From Thermoleophilia bacterium (GTDB lineage Bacteria > Actinomycetota > Thermoleophilia > BMS3ABIN01), in the NCBI GenBank assembly GCA_020053595.1, contig JAGVMV010000045.1, forward strand, positions 1-61,233: DNA of 61,233 bases. Reading direction: 5' to 3'. Positions 43,569-52,825 of this stretch are shown piece after piece. A program made the position numbers and the translations under genes. How positions within the stretch are numbered: position 1 is the first letter of the stretch; each line of letters begins with the position of its first letter. A model generated the notes under the pieces. It did not search any database. It was not told where the DNA came from and was given only the letters and a program-made list of their open reading frames with translations.

Positions 43569-45227
43569 ATGAAGAGCGACGACATAAAAAAGGGAATAAC
43601 CAGGGCGCCGCACCGGTCACTGCTCAGGGCTCTAGGCCTGGGTGACCGGGAGTTGGGGCTGCCGTTCATCGGCGTCGCCAATTCCTTTAACGAGATCATC
43701 CCCGGCCACCTCCATCTGCGTAGTGTCACCGAGGCGGTCAAGCAGGGTATCTGGGCGGCTGGCGGAGTGCCTTTCGAATTCGGCGGCATCGGTGTTTGCG
43801 ACGGGCTGGCCATGAACCACGAGGGCATGCGTTTCTCCCTGGCCAGCCGCGAGCTTGTCGCCGATGAGATCGAGGTCATGGCCCGGGCTCACGCCTTCGA
43901 TGGGTTGGCGCTGGTTCCCAGCTGTGACAAAGTCGTTCCCGGCATGATCATGGCCGCGCTCAGAGTCAATATCCCCGCCATCGTCGTCAGTGGTGGCCCC
44001 ATGCTGGCCGGCGATTTTGATGGACAAAAAATCGATCTGCACAATGTTTTCGAGGCGGTGGGCGCCGCGCTCACGGGCAAGATCAGCGAAGAGGAGGTCA
44101 TGCGCATGGAGAGCTGCGCCTGTCCGGGCTGCGGTTCCTGTGCCGGCCTCTTTACCGCCAACTCCATGAACTGTCTTACCGAGGCGCTGGGTCTGGCGTT
44201 GCCGGGGAATGGCACCATACCGGCGGTTCAGGCGGCGCGCATCAGGCTGGCCCGTGAAACCGGCCGTCGTGCCGTCGAACTGACGCTCGAGGGCCTCAAG
44301 CCCCGCGATATCGTCGATTCCCGCGCGGTCATCAACGCTCTCGCGGTCGATTCCTCGATGGGCTGTTCCACGAATACCGCCCTGCACATCGCCGCCATCG
44401 CCCACGAGGCGCAGGTTGGCTTCAGTCTTGCCGGGGTTAACGAAATCACGGCTCGAACGCCGCACCTTTGCTCACTCAGCCCGGCCGGCGTTCACCACAT
44501 GGAAGATTTGCACCGCGCCGGCGGCGTGCAGGCGCTGATGAAGACCCTGCTCGACGCTGGAAAGCTTGATGGCTCGGCCGCGACCGTTTCCGGCCGCAAA
44601 CTCGATGAACAGTTGGCCAACGCCTGCGTGGCTGACACCGCGGTAATCCGGTCAATCGATAACGCTTACCACCCCACCGGCGGCCTGGCGGCGCTCTTCG
44701 GCAACCTGGCTCCCAACGGCTCGGTGGTCAAGGAATCAGCCGTCCTCCCCGAGATGTTGCGCCTCCGGGGTCCGGCGCTGGTGTTCGAAAGCGAGCAGGA
44801 AGTGGAGGACGCTCTCGAGGAGGGGAAGATAAAGCCAGGCTGCGTCGTCGTCATCCGCTACCAGGGCCCCAAGGGTGGCCCGGGGATGCCGGAGATGCTG
44901 ACGCCCACGGCGGCTATCGCCGGCGCCGGCCTCGATCACTCGGTGGCGCTGATCACCGACGGCAGGTTCTCCGGCGCGACCAGGGGTGCCAGCATCGGCC
45001 ATGTCTCGCCGGAAGCCTTCGACGGGGGCCCGATCGCGCTGGCTCGCGATGGCGATGAGATAGAAATCGATATTCCGGGTAGAACTTTGAATCTGATGGT
45101 CGACGACGAGGAACTCGCCGCCCGCGCCGCGGCCTGGGAGCCGCGTGAACCGCGCTACCAGACCGGATTTTTGTCCAGATATGTTAAGCTAGTGCACGGT
45201 GCCGAAAGTGGTGCGGTTACAGGATAA
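43569..45227 (+). CDS. ilvD: IlvD, dihydroxy-acid dehydratase
   Basis: A 552-residue iron-sulfur enzyme that converts dihydroxy-acids to the keto acids of valine and isoleucine. Cluster and metal residues are seen in [15 protein letters not shown] and in [16 protein letters not shown] (cysteines at 183, 185, 188 and 191). The C-terminal motif [20 protein letters not shown] is diagnostic. GGGGACC-type sequence precedes the ATG. It starts the ilvD-ilvB-ilvN-ilvC cluster, 13 nt before ilvB. Confidence 0.98.
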   Translation: MKSDDIKKGITRAPHRSLLRALGLGDRELGLPFIGVANSFNEIIPGHLHLRSVTEAVKQGIWAAGGVPFEFGGIGVCDGLAMNHEGMRFSLASRELVADEIEVMARAHAFDGLALVPSCDKVVPGMIMAALRVNIPAIVVSGGPMLAGDFDGQKIDLHNVFEAVGAALTGKISEEEVMRMESCACPGCGSCAGLFTANSMNCLTEALGLALPGNGTIPAVQAARIRLARETGRRAVELTLEGLKPRDIVDSRAVINALAVDSSMGCSTNTALHIAAIAHEAQVGFSLAGVNEITARTPHLCSLSPAGVHHMEDLHRAGGVQALMKTLLDAGKLDGSAATVSGRKLDEQLANACVADTAVIRSIDNAYHPTGGLAALFGNLAPNGSVVKESAVLPEMLRLRGPALVFESEQEVEDALEEGKIKPGCVVVIRYQGPKGGPGMPEMLTPTAAIAGAGLDHSVALITDGRFSGATRGASIGHVSPEAFDGGPIALARDGDEIEIDIPGRTLNLMVDDEELAARAAAWEPREPRYQTGFLSRYVKLVHGAESGAVTG

Positions 45228-45240
45228 GGACTGAGGTTTT

Positions 45241-46926
45241 ATGAAGGGTTCAGAGGCAATAATCGAATCTTTGAAGGTAGCCGGGGTCGAGGTCGTCTTC
45301 GGCCTGCCCGGGGGCATGGTCATCCCGCTCTACGACGCCCTCTACGACTCGGACCTGAAACATTTTCTGGTTCGCCACGAGCAGGGAGCCGCCCATATGG
45401 CCGACGGTTACGCCCGCGCCACCGGCAAGACCGGTGTCTGCATCGCCACCAGCGGCCCTGGCGCCACCAACCTGGTCACAGGCATAGCCAACGCCTATAT
45501 GGATTCGACACCGATGGTAGCGATCACCGGTCAGGCGCGCAGTGACCTGATCGGCACCGACGCCTTCCAGGAAGCCGACATCACCGGCATCACCGAGCCG
45601 ATCGTCAAGCATAGCTACCTGATCAAGAACCCGAATGACATCTCCCGGATCTTCAAGGAGGCTTTCTACATCGCTTCCACCGGCCGTCCGGGGCCGGTCC
45701 TGATCGATATTCCGGCGGACATGCAGCTGGCGGAGATCGACTACAAGCCGGCCGGCAAAATCGATCTGCCAGGCTACAAGCCAACCCTGAAAGGGCACAA
45801 GAAACAGATCATATCCGCGGCAAAGGCGATAGCGGCCGCCGAGAAACCGGTATTTTACGCCGGTGGCGGCATCATCACCGCTGGTGCCGATAAAGAGCTG
45901 CTGGCTATCGCCAAGTTAATGAAGATACCGGTAACGACCACCCTGATGGGGCTGGGTGGTTTCCCCGAGGATAACGACCTGTCACTGGGGATGCTCGGCA
46001 TGCACGGCACCGGTTACGCCAATTACGCGGTTACTCATTCCGACCTGCTGATCGGCGTCGGCGCACGCTTCGACGACCGGGTCACCGGCAAGCTGGCGAC
46101 TTTCGCCAGGCACGCCAAAAAAATTCATATCGACATGGACCCGGCCGAGATCAGCAAGAACATCGCTATCGACATCCCCATCGTCGGCGACGCCAGGGAT
46201 GTGCTCGCCGGCATCCTGGCCGAGCTGAAGAAGATGAAGCGCGATCCGAAGAAGACTGCTCAATGGCTCGACCAGGTGATCGCCTGGAAGAAGAAGCACC
46301 CGCTTCACTACAAGGACGAGAAGGGCTCGATCATGCCCCAGTTCGTCATCGAGGAAGTAAACCGGATCACCAAGAGCAATGCCATTCTCTGCACCGATGT
46401 CGGCCAGCACCAGATGTGGTCGGCGCTGTTCTACAAACATTTAAAGCCGCGGCACTGGATCAGTTCCGGCGGACTGGGGACGATGGGCTTCGGTTTCCCG
46501 GCGGCCATCGGCGCCAAGGTCGGCTGTCCGGACAAGACTGTTATCGACATCGCCGGCGACGGCAGCTTTCAGATGAACATCCAGGAGCTGGCCACCGCCG
46601 TCTGCTACGACATTCCGGTCGTCGTCTGCATCCTCAACAACGGTTTTTTGGGGATGGTCCGGCAGTGGCAGGAACTTTTCTGGAGCAAGCGCTATTCGGA
46701 GACGGTCATCTCCTGCCAGCCCGATTTCGCCGCCGTGGCCGAGGCTTACGGCGCGCTGGGCATGACCATTACCAAGAAGCAGGATGTCGGCGACGCCATC
46801 CGCACGGCCATCAAGTCCAAACGGCCGGCGGTGCTCGATTTTCGGGTCAAGCCGGAGGAGAACGTCTTTCCCATGGTTCCGGCGGGCAAGTCCATCGACG
46901 AGATGATCGGCGGACACAAGACATGA
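45241..46926 (+). CDS. ilvB: Acetolactate synthase, large (catalytic) subunit
   Basis: A 561-residue thiamine-diphosphate enzyme, the first common step to valine and leucine (and, with 2-oxobutyrate, isoleucine). The catalytic Glu is in FLVRHEQGAAHMADGYARAT. ThDP/Mg binding is seen in IAGDGSFQMNIQELATA and ILNNGFLGMVRQWQE. The middle FAD domain is normal. It lies 13 nt after ilvD and 55 nt before ilvN. The gap to ilvN holds a widespread short repeat. Confidence 0.98.
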   Translation: MKGSEAIIESLKVAGVEVVFGLPGGMVIPLYDALYDSDLKHFLVRHEQGAAHMADGYARATGKTGVCIATSGPGATNLVTGIANAYMDSTPMVAITGQARSDLIGTDAFQEADITGITEPIVKHSYLIKNPNDISRIFKEAFYIASTGRPGPVLIDIPADMQLAEIDYKPAGKIDLPGYKPTLKGHKKQIISAAKAIAAAEKPVFYAGGGIITAGADKELLAIAKLMKIPVTTTLMGLGGFPEDNDLSLGMLGMHGTGYANYAVTHSDLLIGVGARFDDRVTGKLATFARHAKKIHIDMDPAEISKNIAIDIPIVGDARDVLAGILAELKKMKRDPKKTAQWLDQVIAWKKKHPLHYKDEKGSIMPQFVIEEVNRITKSNAILCTDVGQHQMWSALFYKHLKPRHWISSGGLGTMGFGFPAAIGAKVGCPDKTVIDIAGDGSFQMNIQELATAVCYDIPVVVCILNNGFLGMVRQWQELFWSKRYSETVISCQPDFAAVAEAYGALGMTITKKQDVGDAIRTAIKSKRPAVLDFRVKPEENVFPMVPAGKSIDEMIGGHKT

Positions 46927-46947
46927 TTGCCGGTTCGAGAGAGAGGC

Positions 46948-46975
46948 CTGTCATCCTGAGCGAAGCGAAGGATCT
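46948..46975 (+). repeat. Short dispersed repeat (CTGTCATCCTGAGCGAAGCG type) between ilvB and ilvN
   Basis: The sequence at 46948-46975 reads CTGTCATCCTGAGCGAAGCG followed by AAGGATCT. I recall almost identical sequences as frequent intergenic palindromic repeats in many environmental bacterial genomes. Only one half is present here. It occupies the whole spacing between ilvB and the ilvN start. Confidence 0.6.
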
Positions 46976-46981
46976 AAAATC

Positions 46982-47461
46982 ATGAAGCACACACTTTCAG
47001 TTCTGGTTGAAAACAAACCGGGCGTCCTGGCCCGGGTCGCCGGTCTGTTCTCACGGCGCGGCTTCAACATCGACTCGCTGGCGGTGGGCATCACCGAGAA
47101 CCCGGATGTCTCGCGCATGACCATCACCGTCGACGCCGAGGAACACCCTATTGAGCAGGTGACCAAGCAGCTGCACAAACTGATCAACGTCATCAAGATC
47201 ACCGATCTCGATGCGGAGAAGACGGTGGCGCGCGAGTTGGCGCTGTTAAAGGTAAAGTCTGACGCAAAAACCCGTGCCGAGGTGATGCAGCTGGCCAAGA
47301 TATTCCGGGCGCAGATCCTCGATGTCAGCCGCAAGACGATCACCATCGAGATCACCGGCACCTTCGAAAAGATCGACGCGCTCGAGCAGTTGCTCCAGCC
47401 GCACGGTGTCGTGGAGATCGTACGCACGGGCCGCATAGCCATCGAGCGCGGCGAAAAATAG
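46982..47461 (+). CDS. ilvN: Acetolactate synthase, small (regulatory) subunit
   Basis: A 159-residue regulatory subunit. The N-terminal ACT domain is LSVLVENKPGVLARVAGLFS, RRGFNIDSLAVGITE, and the C-terminal domain contains ELALLKVKSDAKTRAEVMQL and ITIEITGTFEKIDALEQLLQ. It increases activity and gives valine feedback inhibition of IlvB. It lies between ilvB and ilvC with a near-perfect inverted repeat after its stop. Confidence 0.97.
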   Translation: MKHTLSVLVENKPGVLARVAGLFSRRGFNIDSLAVGITENPDVSRMTITVDAEEHPIEQVTKQLHKLINVIKITDLDAEKTVARELALLKVKSDAKTRAEVMQLAKIFRAQILDVSRKTITIEITGTFEKIDALEQLLQPHGVVEIVRTGRIAIERGEK

Positions 47462-47470
47462 TCGAAAACC

Positions 47471-47566
47471 GGGGACGTTGGTTTCCTATGTTTCCTAATT
47501 TATTGGAAATAGTGGAGACGACGGACCGGATTTACAAATTAGGAAACATAGGAAACGAACGTCCCC
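47471..47566. repeat. 96-bp inverted repeat between ilvN and ilvC
   Basis: Two 31-bp arms (47471-47501 and 47536-47566) match at 30 positions; they begin GGGGACGTT and end AACGTCCCC. A 34-bp loop separates them. The structure resembles a REP or RAYT-mobilised palindrome. It lies in a presumed polycistronic region and would form a strong RNA hairpin between ilvN and ilvC. Confidence 0.8.
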
Positions 47567-47583
47567 ATTAAGGAGAGAGTGAA

Positions 47584-48591
47584 ATGTATTACGATAAAGA
47601 TGCAAATCTGGATCTGATCAAAAACAAGACCGTCGCTGTCATCGGCTACGGCAGCCAGGGCCACGCCCACTCGCTGAATCTGCACGAATCGGGCGTCAAG
47701 GTCATCGTCGGCCTGCGTGAGACCAGCGCCAGCTGGAAAGAAGCTGAAACCGCCGGGCTCACGGTCATGCCCGTAGACAAGGCCGCCGAGGCCGCCGACA
47801 TGATCATGATCCTGACGCCGGACCATTCCCAGGCGAAGACCTACCGCAAGAAGATCGCTCCCGGCCTCAAGGCCGATAATGTGCTGATGTTCGCCCACGG
47901 CTTCAACATCCACTTCAACCAGATCGTGCCGCCGGCCGACGTCGACGTGGTCATGGTTGCGCCCAAGGGCCCCGGCCACCTGGTGCGGCGCCAGTATCAG
48001 GAAGGACGCGGCGTTCCCGCTCTCATCGCCATCCACCAGGACGCCAGCGGCAAGGCACAGGATCTGGCCCTGGCTTACGCCCAGGGAATCGGCGCCACCC
48101 GCGCCGGCGTCATTGAGACGAATTTCGCCGAAGAGACCGAAACCGATCTTTTTGGTGAGCAGGTAGTGCTTTGCGGCGGCGCCAGCGAGCTGGTGCGCGC
48201 CGGCTTCGAGACCCTGGTCGAGGCGGGATACCAGCCCGAGATCGCCTACTTTGAATGCCTGCACGAGCTCAAGCTGATCGTCGACCTGATGTATGAGAAG
48301 GGCATCACCGGTATGCGCTACAGCATCTCCGACACCGCCGAGTATGGCGATATCACCCGCGGCAAACGCATCATCAACGACGACACCCGCGCCGAGATGC
48401 GCAAGATACTCAAGGAGATCCAGAACGGTGAGTTCGCCAGCGAGTGGATCCTGGAGAACAAGGCCGGCCGCCCGGGTTTCAACGCCGTGCAGCGGCGCGA
48501 GGCCTCTCACCAGATCGAGATCGTCGGCAAGGAGCTGCGCCGCATGATGAGCTGGATCGAGGACGGGGAAACTGGCGGGGAAGAAGTCTAG
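47584..48591 (+). CDS. ilvC: IlvC, ketol-acid reductoisomerase
   Basis: A 335-residue class I enzyme. The NADPH-binding loop is [20 protein letters not shown]. The metal and active-site acids are in [12 protein letters not shown] and [20 protein letters not shown], and in [13 protein letters not shown]. It isomerises and reduces acetolactate to dihydroxyisovalerate, the substrate of IlvD. AAGGAGAG precedes the ATG. It ends 4 nt before the class V aminotransferase gene. Confidence 0.98.
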   Translation: MYYDKDANLDLIKNKTVAVIGYGSQGHAHSLNLHESGVKVIVGLRETSASWKEAETAGLTVMPVDKAAEAADMIMILTPDHSQAKTYRKKIAPGLKADNVLMFAHGFNIHFNQIVPPADVDVVMVAPKGPGHLVRRQYQEGRGVPALIAIHQDASGKAQDLALAYAQGIGATRAGVIETNFAEETETDLFGEQVVLCGGASELVRAGFETLVEAGYQPEIAYFECLHELKLIVDLMYEKGITGMRYSISDTAEYGDITRGKRIINDDTRAEMRKILKEIQNGEFASEWILENKAGRPGFNAVQRREASHQIEIVGKELRRMMSWIEDGETGGEEV

Positions 48592-48595
48592 TTTT

Positions 48596-49750
48596 ATGAT
48601 TAAAAGATTTCTGATGACACCGGGCCCGACGCAGATACCCTCAGAGGTGCTGCTGGCGTCGGCCCAGCCGATCATCCACCATCGCACCGGCGCCTACTCC
48701 GACCTGTTCGCGCGGGTCAACGAAAATCTGAAGTACGTATACCAGACCAGTAACGAGGTCATCTCCTTCGCCTCCTCGGGCACGGGCGCCATGGAATCCG
48801 CCGTGGTCAACCTCTGCTCGCCGGGCGACAAGGTGCTCATCGCTTCCTGCGGCAAGTTCGGCGAGCGCTGGCGCGACCTCTCCCAGGTCTACGGGCTCGA
48901 TTATGATTACCGTGAATACGAGTGGGGGACACCGGTCGTTGCCGGCGATATCGGGCAGGCGCTTGCCGACGATCCGGCCATCAAGGTGGTCTTCGTCACC
49001 CACAGCGAGACTTCCACCGGCGTCGTCAATGACATGCAGGCCATCGGAGCCGCCGTAGCCGGTTCGGACGCGGTGCTGGTCTCCGATTCCATCAGCGGCA
49101 TGGGCTCGGCCGAGTTGAAAACAGACGCCTGGGGCATCGACGTCGTCGTCTCCGGCTCCCAGAAAGCGCTGATGATCCCGCCGGGACTGGCCTTCGTCAG
49201 CGTCAGCGCCAAGGCCTGGGGGCATGTGGAGAAGTCCACGCTGCCAAAATATTATTTCGACTGGACCAAGGCCCGCAAAGCGCTGACCCAGGACAAGCCG
49301 ACGACTGCTTTCACGCCGGCGGTTTCACTGATGGTCGGCCTCGACAAGGCTCTCGACATGATCCGCACCGAGGGTCTCGAGCAGCTGTTCGAGCGCCACA
49401 TCATTTTGGGCCGCGCCACCCGCGCGGCGGTCAAGGGTCTCGGCCTCGAACTCTTCTCGCCGGATGATGACCGGTGTAGTTCGGTGACTTCCGTAAAAGT
49501 TCCGGATGGCGTCGATGACAACAAGCTGCGTACCCTGATCCGCGACAAGTACGGCGTACAACTCGCCGGCGGCCAGGGACCCGTCAAGGGGAAAATCTTC
49601 CGCATCGGACATTGCGGCTATTACAACTACACCGATATTATCGTCGCCATCACGGCGCTGGAGCTGGCCCTGAAGGAACTGGGCCACCCGGTCGAACTGG
49701 GCTCCGGCGTCTCCAAAGCGCAGGCGGTTTTCGGGGAGGAGATGGTTTGA
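48596..49750 (+). CDS. Class V aminotransferase (serine-pyruvate/alanine-glyoxylate type)
   Basis: A 384-residue PLP enzyme. MTPGPTQIPSEVLLASAQPI is the N-terminal signature; SSGTGAMESAVVNLCSPGD binds phosphate; THSETSTGVVNDMQ and VVSGSQKALMIPPGL carry the Schiff-base Lys. Such enzymes are annotated as serine-glyoxylate, alanine-glyoxylate or, in many archaea and bacteria, phosphoserine-type aminotransferases. The next gene is serA, overlapping by 4 nt, so a role in serine synthesis (or serine-to-hydroxypyruvate exchange) is most likely. The exact substrate cannot be read from sequence alone. Confidence 0.88.
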   Translation: MIKRFLMTPGPTQIPSEVLLASAQPIIHHRTGAYSDLFARVNENLKYVYQTSNEVISFASSGTGAMESAVVNLCSPGDKVLIASCGKFGERWRDLSQVYGLDYDYREYEWGTPVVAGDIGQALADDPAIKVVFVTHSETSTGVVNDMQAIGAAVAGSDAVLVSDSISGMGSAELKTDAWGIDVVVSGSQKALMIPPGLAFVSVSAKAWGHVEKSTLPKYYFDWTKARKALTQDKPTTAFTPAVSLMVGLDKALDMIRTEGLEQLFERHIILGRATRAAVKGLGLELFSPDDDRCSSVTSVKVPDGVDDNKLRTLIRDKYGVQLAGGQGPVKGKIFRIGHCGYYNYTDIIVAITALELALKELGHPVELGSGVSKAQAVFGEEMV

Positions 49751-51444
49751 GCGTGAGCAAGAGCGTCAAGGCGGCCAAAAAAGGGACAAAGGTACGGGCG
49801 GCAAAGCCGGTTAAGACCGCGAAGCCAAAAAAGGCTGCCAAGACCACTAAAACCACCAAGCCGCGCGTTCTGGTCAAGGAGAAGATCGCCCAGAGCGGTG
49901 TCGACCTGCTGAAGAAGGAGTTCAACGTCGATGTCCGTCTGGACATGGACCAGGCTCAGCTCAAGAAGGAAATAAAGAACTACAACGCCATCATCATCCG
50001 TAGCTCCACCCGGATGACCAAAGAGATCATCGAGGCCGCCGACCAGCTGAAGGTCATCGGCCGCGCCGGCATCGGCGTCGACAACGTGGACATCAAGGCG
50101 GCGACCAAGAAGGGCATCATCGTCGCCAACGCCCCGCAGAGCAACATCGTGGCGGCGGCCGAGCACACCATCGGTCTGCTTCTGGCCCAGAGCCGCAATA
50201 TACCGCAAGCCAACAGCTCGCTCAAGGCCGGCAAGTGGGAACGCTCCAGCTTCGGCGGCGTCGAGCTGGCCGACAAGGTGCTGGGCGTCATCGGCTTCGG
50301 CCGCATCGGCGTATTGGTTGCCCAGCGGGCCCGCGGCCTGAAGATGAAAGTCATTGCCTTCGACCCCTACGTCAGCGCCGCCCGCTTCGAGGAACTGGGC
50401 GTGGAAGGTGTTGATAAAATAGAAGATTTATACAAACAGGCGGACTTCATCACCGTCCATCTGCCCAAGAGCCCCGAGACCTTCGGTTTCGTCGACGAGG
50501 CAGCTTTCAGGAAAATGAAGAAGGGCGTCCGCATCATCAACTGCGCCCGCGGTGGCATCGTCAAGGAAGAGGCGCTGGTCAAGGCGCTTAAGTCCGGCAA
50601 GGTCGCCGGCGCCGCCATCGACGTCTTCGTGAAGGAACCGCCGGTGGGCAACCCGCTGCTCGATTTCGACAGCGTTATCGCCACTCCGCATCTGGGCGCC
50701 TCCACCATCGAGGCCCAGGATCGCGCCGGCACCATCATCGCCGAGCAGGTTGCGGCGGCGCTCAACAACCAGTTTGTCAGCAACGCCGTCAATATCGCCC
50801 CGGTCAGCCCCGAGGAGATGAACGTGGTGCGGCCCTTCCTGCCGCTCTGCGAGCAGCTGGGCCGCCTGATCACCGAGATCGCCGACGGACCGCTGGAGAG
50901 CTTTGACATCACCTACCAGGGAGCCCTGGCTGATTACAACACCAAGCTTCTGACGGTCGCCTTTTTCAAGGGAGCGCTTGAGGGGAAAGTGGAGGATACG
51001 GTCAATTACGTGAACGCCGAAGGCATCGCCGAGGAGCGGGGCATCGAGGTCACCGAGTCAAAGCGGCGCCAGGCGGTGGACTTCACCAACGTCATCACGG
51101 TGGTCTCCAGCGACAAGCGCGGCAAGCTGACCGTCGGCGGCACCACCATCGGGCCCAAGCACCGCCCGCGTTTCGTCAAGATCTACCGCCATGACATCGA
51201 TATCGAACCCGGCCAGTACATGGCCTTCTTCCGCTATGACGACGTCCCCGGCATGATCGGCCGCGTCGGCACCCTGCTGGGCAGCCGCGGCATCAATATC
51301 GCCAACATGAACGTGGGCCGCAAGAAGCGCGAGGGCAAAGCGGTCATGTCCGTGACCCTGGACAAGCCGATCCCCGCCGAGGTGCTCAAGGAGATCAAAG
51401 CCGAGCCGGGCTTCGACGACGTAACCTTTATCACTTTCGCCTGA
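49747..51444 (+). CDS. serA: SerA, D-3-phosphoglycerate dehydrogenase with a Lys/Ala-rich N-terminal extension
   Basis: A 565-residue enzyme for the first step of serine synthesis. The nucleotide-binding motif is KVLGVIGFGRIGVLVAQRA, the catalytic region includes GRAGIGVDNVDIKAATKKGI and VIATPHLGASTIEAQDRAG, and the C-terminus has an allosteric substrate-binding domain and ACT domain (FFRYDDVPGMIGRVGTLLG). About 38 residues precede the catalytic domain: VRAAKPVKTAKPKKAAKTTK is histone H1-like. The TTG at 49747 has GGAGGAG upstream and overlaps the aminotransferase stop; a GTG at 49753 is the alternative. The extension is unusual for SerA. Confidence 0.94.
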   Translation: MSVSKSVKAAKKGTKVRAAKPVKTAKPKKAAKTTKTTKPRVLVKEKIAQSGVDLLKKEFNVDVRLDMDQAQLKKEIKNYNAIIIRSSTRMTKEIIEAADQLKVIGRAGIGVDNVDIKAATKKGIIVANAPQSNIVAAAEHTIGLLLAQSRNIPQANSSLKAGKWERSSFGGVELADKVLGVIGFGRIGVLVAQRARGLKMKVIAFDPYVSAARFEELGVEGVDKIEDLYKQADFITVHLPKSPETFGFVDEAAFRKMKKGVRIINCARGGIVKEEALVKALKSGKVAGAAIDVFVKEPPVGNPLLDFDSVIATPHLGASTIEAQDRAGTIIAEQVAAALNNQFVSNAVNIAPVSPEEMNVVRPFLPLCEQLGRLITEIADGPLESFDITYQGALADYNTKLLTVAFFKGALEGKVEDTVNYVNAEGIAEERGIEVTESKRRQAVDFTNVITVVSSDKRGKLTVGGTTIGPKHRPRFVKIYRHDIDIEPGQYMAFFRYDDVPGMIGRVGTLLGSRGINIANMNVGRKKREGKAVMSVTLDKPIPAEVLKEIKAEPGFDDVTFITFA

Positions 51445-51445
51445 T

Positions 51446-51985
51446 CTACGGCAGGACCGTGAATGTCGAGTTCGGGCCTTCCTTGATGGCCCCGTCTGAG
51501 GCGTTGACTATAGCCTTGTAGGCGTAATTGCCGGCCAGCCCCGGCGCCGCGGTGGTGGCGAGCCAGGTAGTGATGTTATTGACCGTCGGTCCCCTCACCA
51601 GTTCGACCACCATGGGCGCGCGGCCGTTGATGTCCATCTTGACGCTGTTCACGTTACCCTTGGTCCGTACCGTCAGGGCGATGGGGCCGCTGCGCTCCAC
51701 TGTCGTCGGGTTGATGGACTGCTCGATGATTTCCACACCCACGCCCGGTTGCGGTTCCACCTGCGTGATCGTCTGAACATTGGTCACAGTGGCCACCGAC
51801 TGGGCCTGGGTCTGGGTCTGCGTTGTGGCGGTCGGTGTCGTCTGTGTCGCCGTGGGTGTAGTCGCGGTCGTTGTCTTGTCCTCATCGGATTTCCTGCCCA
51901 GGAAGAATGCGGCAGCGATGGCGGCGATGACCAACACCGCGATAATCCCGATAGTCATGTTCCGTTCCCTTTTTGTAAGCGCCAC
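51446..51985 (-). CDS. Thr-rich membrane-anchored protein with Ig-like C-terminal domain (paralogue 1)
   Basis: A 179-residue protein from a GTG at 51985, with AGGGAGG upstream. Residues about 10-32 form a membrane anchor (IGIIAVLVIAAIAAAFFLGR). Residues about 33-65 are a Thr/Gln linker, and the remainder is a compact beta domain (GPIALTVRTKGNVNSVKMDI, ending NSTFTVLP). The N-terminus VALTKRERNMTIG matches MALTARKRNIIIG of the gene at 52826, so the two are paralogues. The longer frame to 52096 overlaps a terminator and is not likely to be used. It lies convergent to serA, with 1 nt between the stops. Function unknown. Confidence 0.72.
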   Translation of the reverse strand: MALTKRERNMTIGIIAVLVIAAIAAAFFLGRKSDEDKTTTATTPTATQTTPTATTQTQTQAQSVATVTNVQTITQVEPQPGVGVEIIEQSINPTTVERSGPIALTVRTKGNVNSVKMDINGRAPMVVELVRGPTVNNITTWLATTAAPGLAGNYAYKAIVNASDGAIKEGPNSTFTVLP

Positions 51986-52065
51986 GACTGCCTCCCTGTA
52001 GGATGATTTTGCTGCTACATTTCTTCTGAAGCCGGAGTTATCCTGCCGCAAATAGTTTACAAATG

Positions 52066-52088
52066 AAAAAGACGCCCCTAAAGGCGCC
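52066..52088 (-). terminator. Terminator downstream of the second Thr-rich protein gene
   Basis: On the minus strand GGCGCC and GGCGTC form a 6-bp stem (one G-U pair) around TTTAGG, followed by TTTTT. It separates the gene ending at 52176 from the one starting at 51985. Confidence 0.7.
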
Positions 52089-52175
52089 CCTTTCAATCCG
52101 GAATTTATCTTGAGCCGGATCTGTTTCCTTGCAGTTCAGCCGTTATTGTCCAGCCTCGGATTACTGCATTGCGAG

Positions 52176-52781
52176 TTACAGGACTTCGAAATAGATCCCT
52201 GGGCCGTCATATGGGCCCTGGCCAAGCTGATTCTTTACAGTCATTCCGCCGCCGTCAGTAGCATATGTGCTGAACGCGAACAGGCCTGTAACCGAAGGGG
52301 CGGGAACGTTAGCGGACCAGGTGGTTGAGTCTCCCGTCATCGCTCCTTTGGCCAAGGGATATGAGACGGGCGTGAAACTCGAGTCCATTTTCTTGGATAT
52401 CTCTACCCTGGCGCTGGAAGCATTGCCTTTTACCGTGCAGGTGATGGTGACGGAGCCACCGGGTGATACGGACTCAGGCGAGGCATTCTGTGCCATGATC
52501 TGAAGTGGAATCGGGTTCACATCCTGGGTGTCATATCCCGCCGGGGAATCTGTTGAAGTGCCAGGCTGAGTATCCGCGGTCTCCGTTATTCCTGACGATA
52601 AAGCACCGGTTGTCCCAGTTTGCGTATCAGCGGTTTTTGCCAAAGTAGAGACTGTGCCCGTAGATACAGTCGATGCGTTTGTGCCGCTGTTATCACCGTC
52701 ACAACCCGATGCAGCGATCACGGCCAGCCCCAGTACAACAATAAAAGATATGACGATCATGTTGGTTTTTAAACAGTTCAC
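52176..52781 (-). CDS. Putative lipoprotein with Ig-like C-terminal domain (paralogue 2)
   Basis: A 201-residue exported protein from a GTG at 52781 with GAGGAGG upstream. The signal sequence ends in VIAASGC, a plausible lipobox with Cys at about 27. A Thr/Ser/Gly-rich linker follows to about residue 85. The C-terminal beta domain contains SVSPGGSVTITCTVKGNASS, with the same pattern (an acidic or Pro-Gly turn, then TVKGNA-S-V) as in its neighbours. It shares this design with the two other genes of the row. Function unknown, presumably a cell-surface protein. Confidence 0.72.
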   Translation of the reverse strand: MNCLKTNMIVISFIVVLGLAVIAASGCDGDNSGTNASTVSTGTVSTLAKTADTQTGTTGALSSGITETADTQPGTSTDSPAGYDTQDVNPIPLQIMAQNASPESVSPGGSVTITCTVKGNASSARVEISKKMDSSFTPVSYPLAKGAMTGDSTTWSANVPAPSVTGLFAFSTYATDGGGMTVKNQLGQGPYDGPGIYFEVL

Positions 52782-52825
52782 TGTATCCTCCTCTGGTTTG
52801 AGTCGCAGCTCAGCCCGGATATTGT

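Noticed and set aside
49612-49746. Upstream extension of the SerA frame
   Set aside because: It overlaps the aminotransferase gene; the TTG at 49747 has a good ribosome-binding site.
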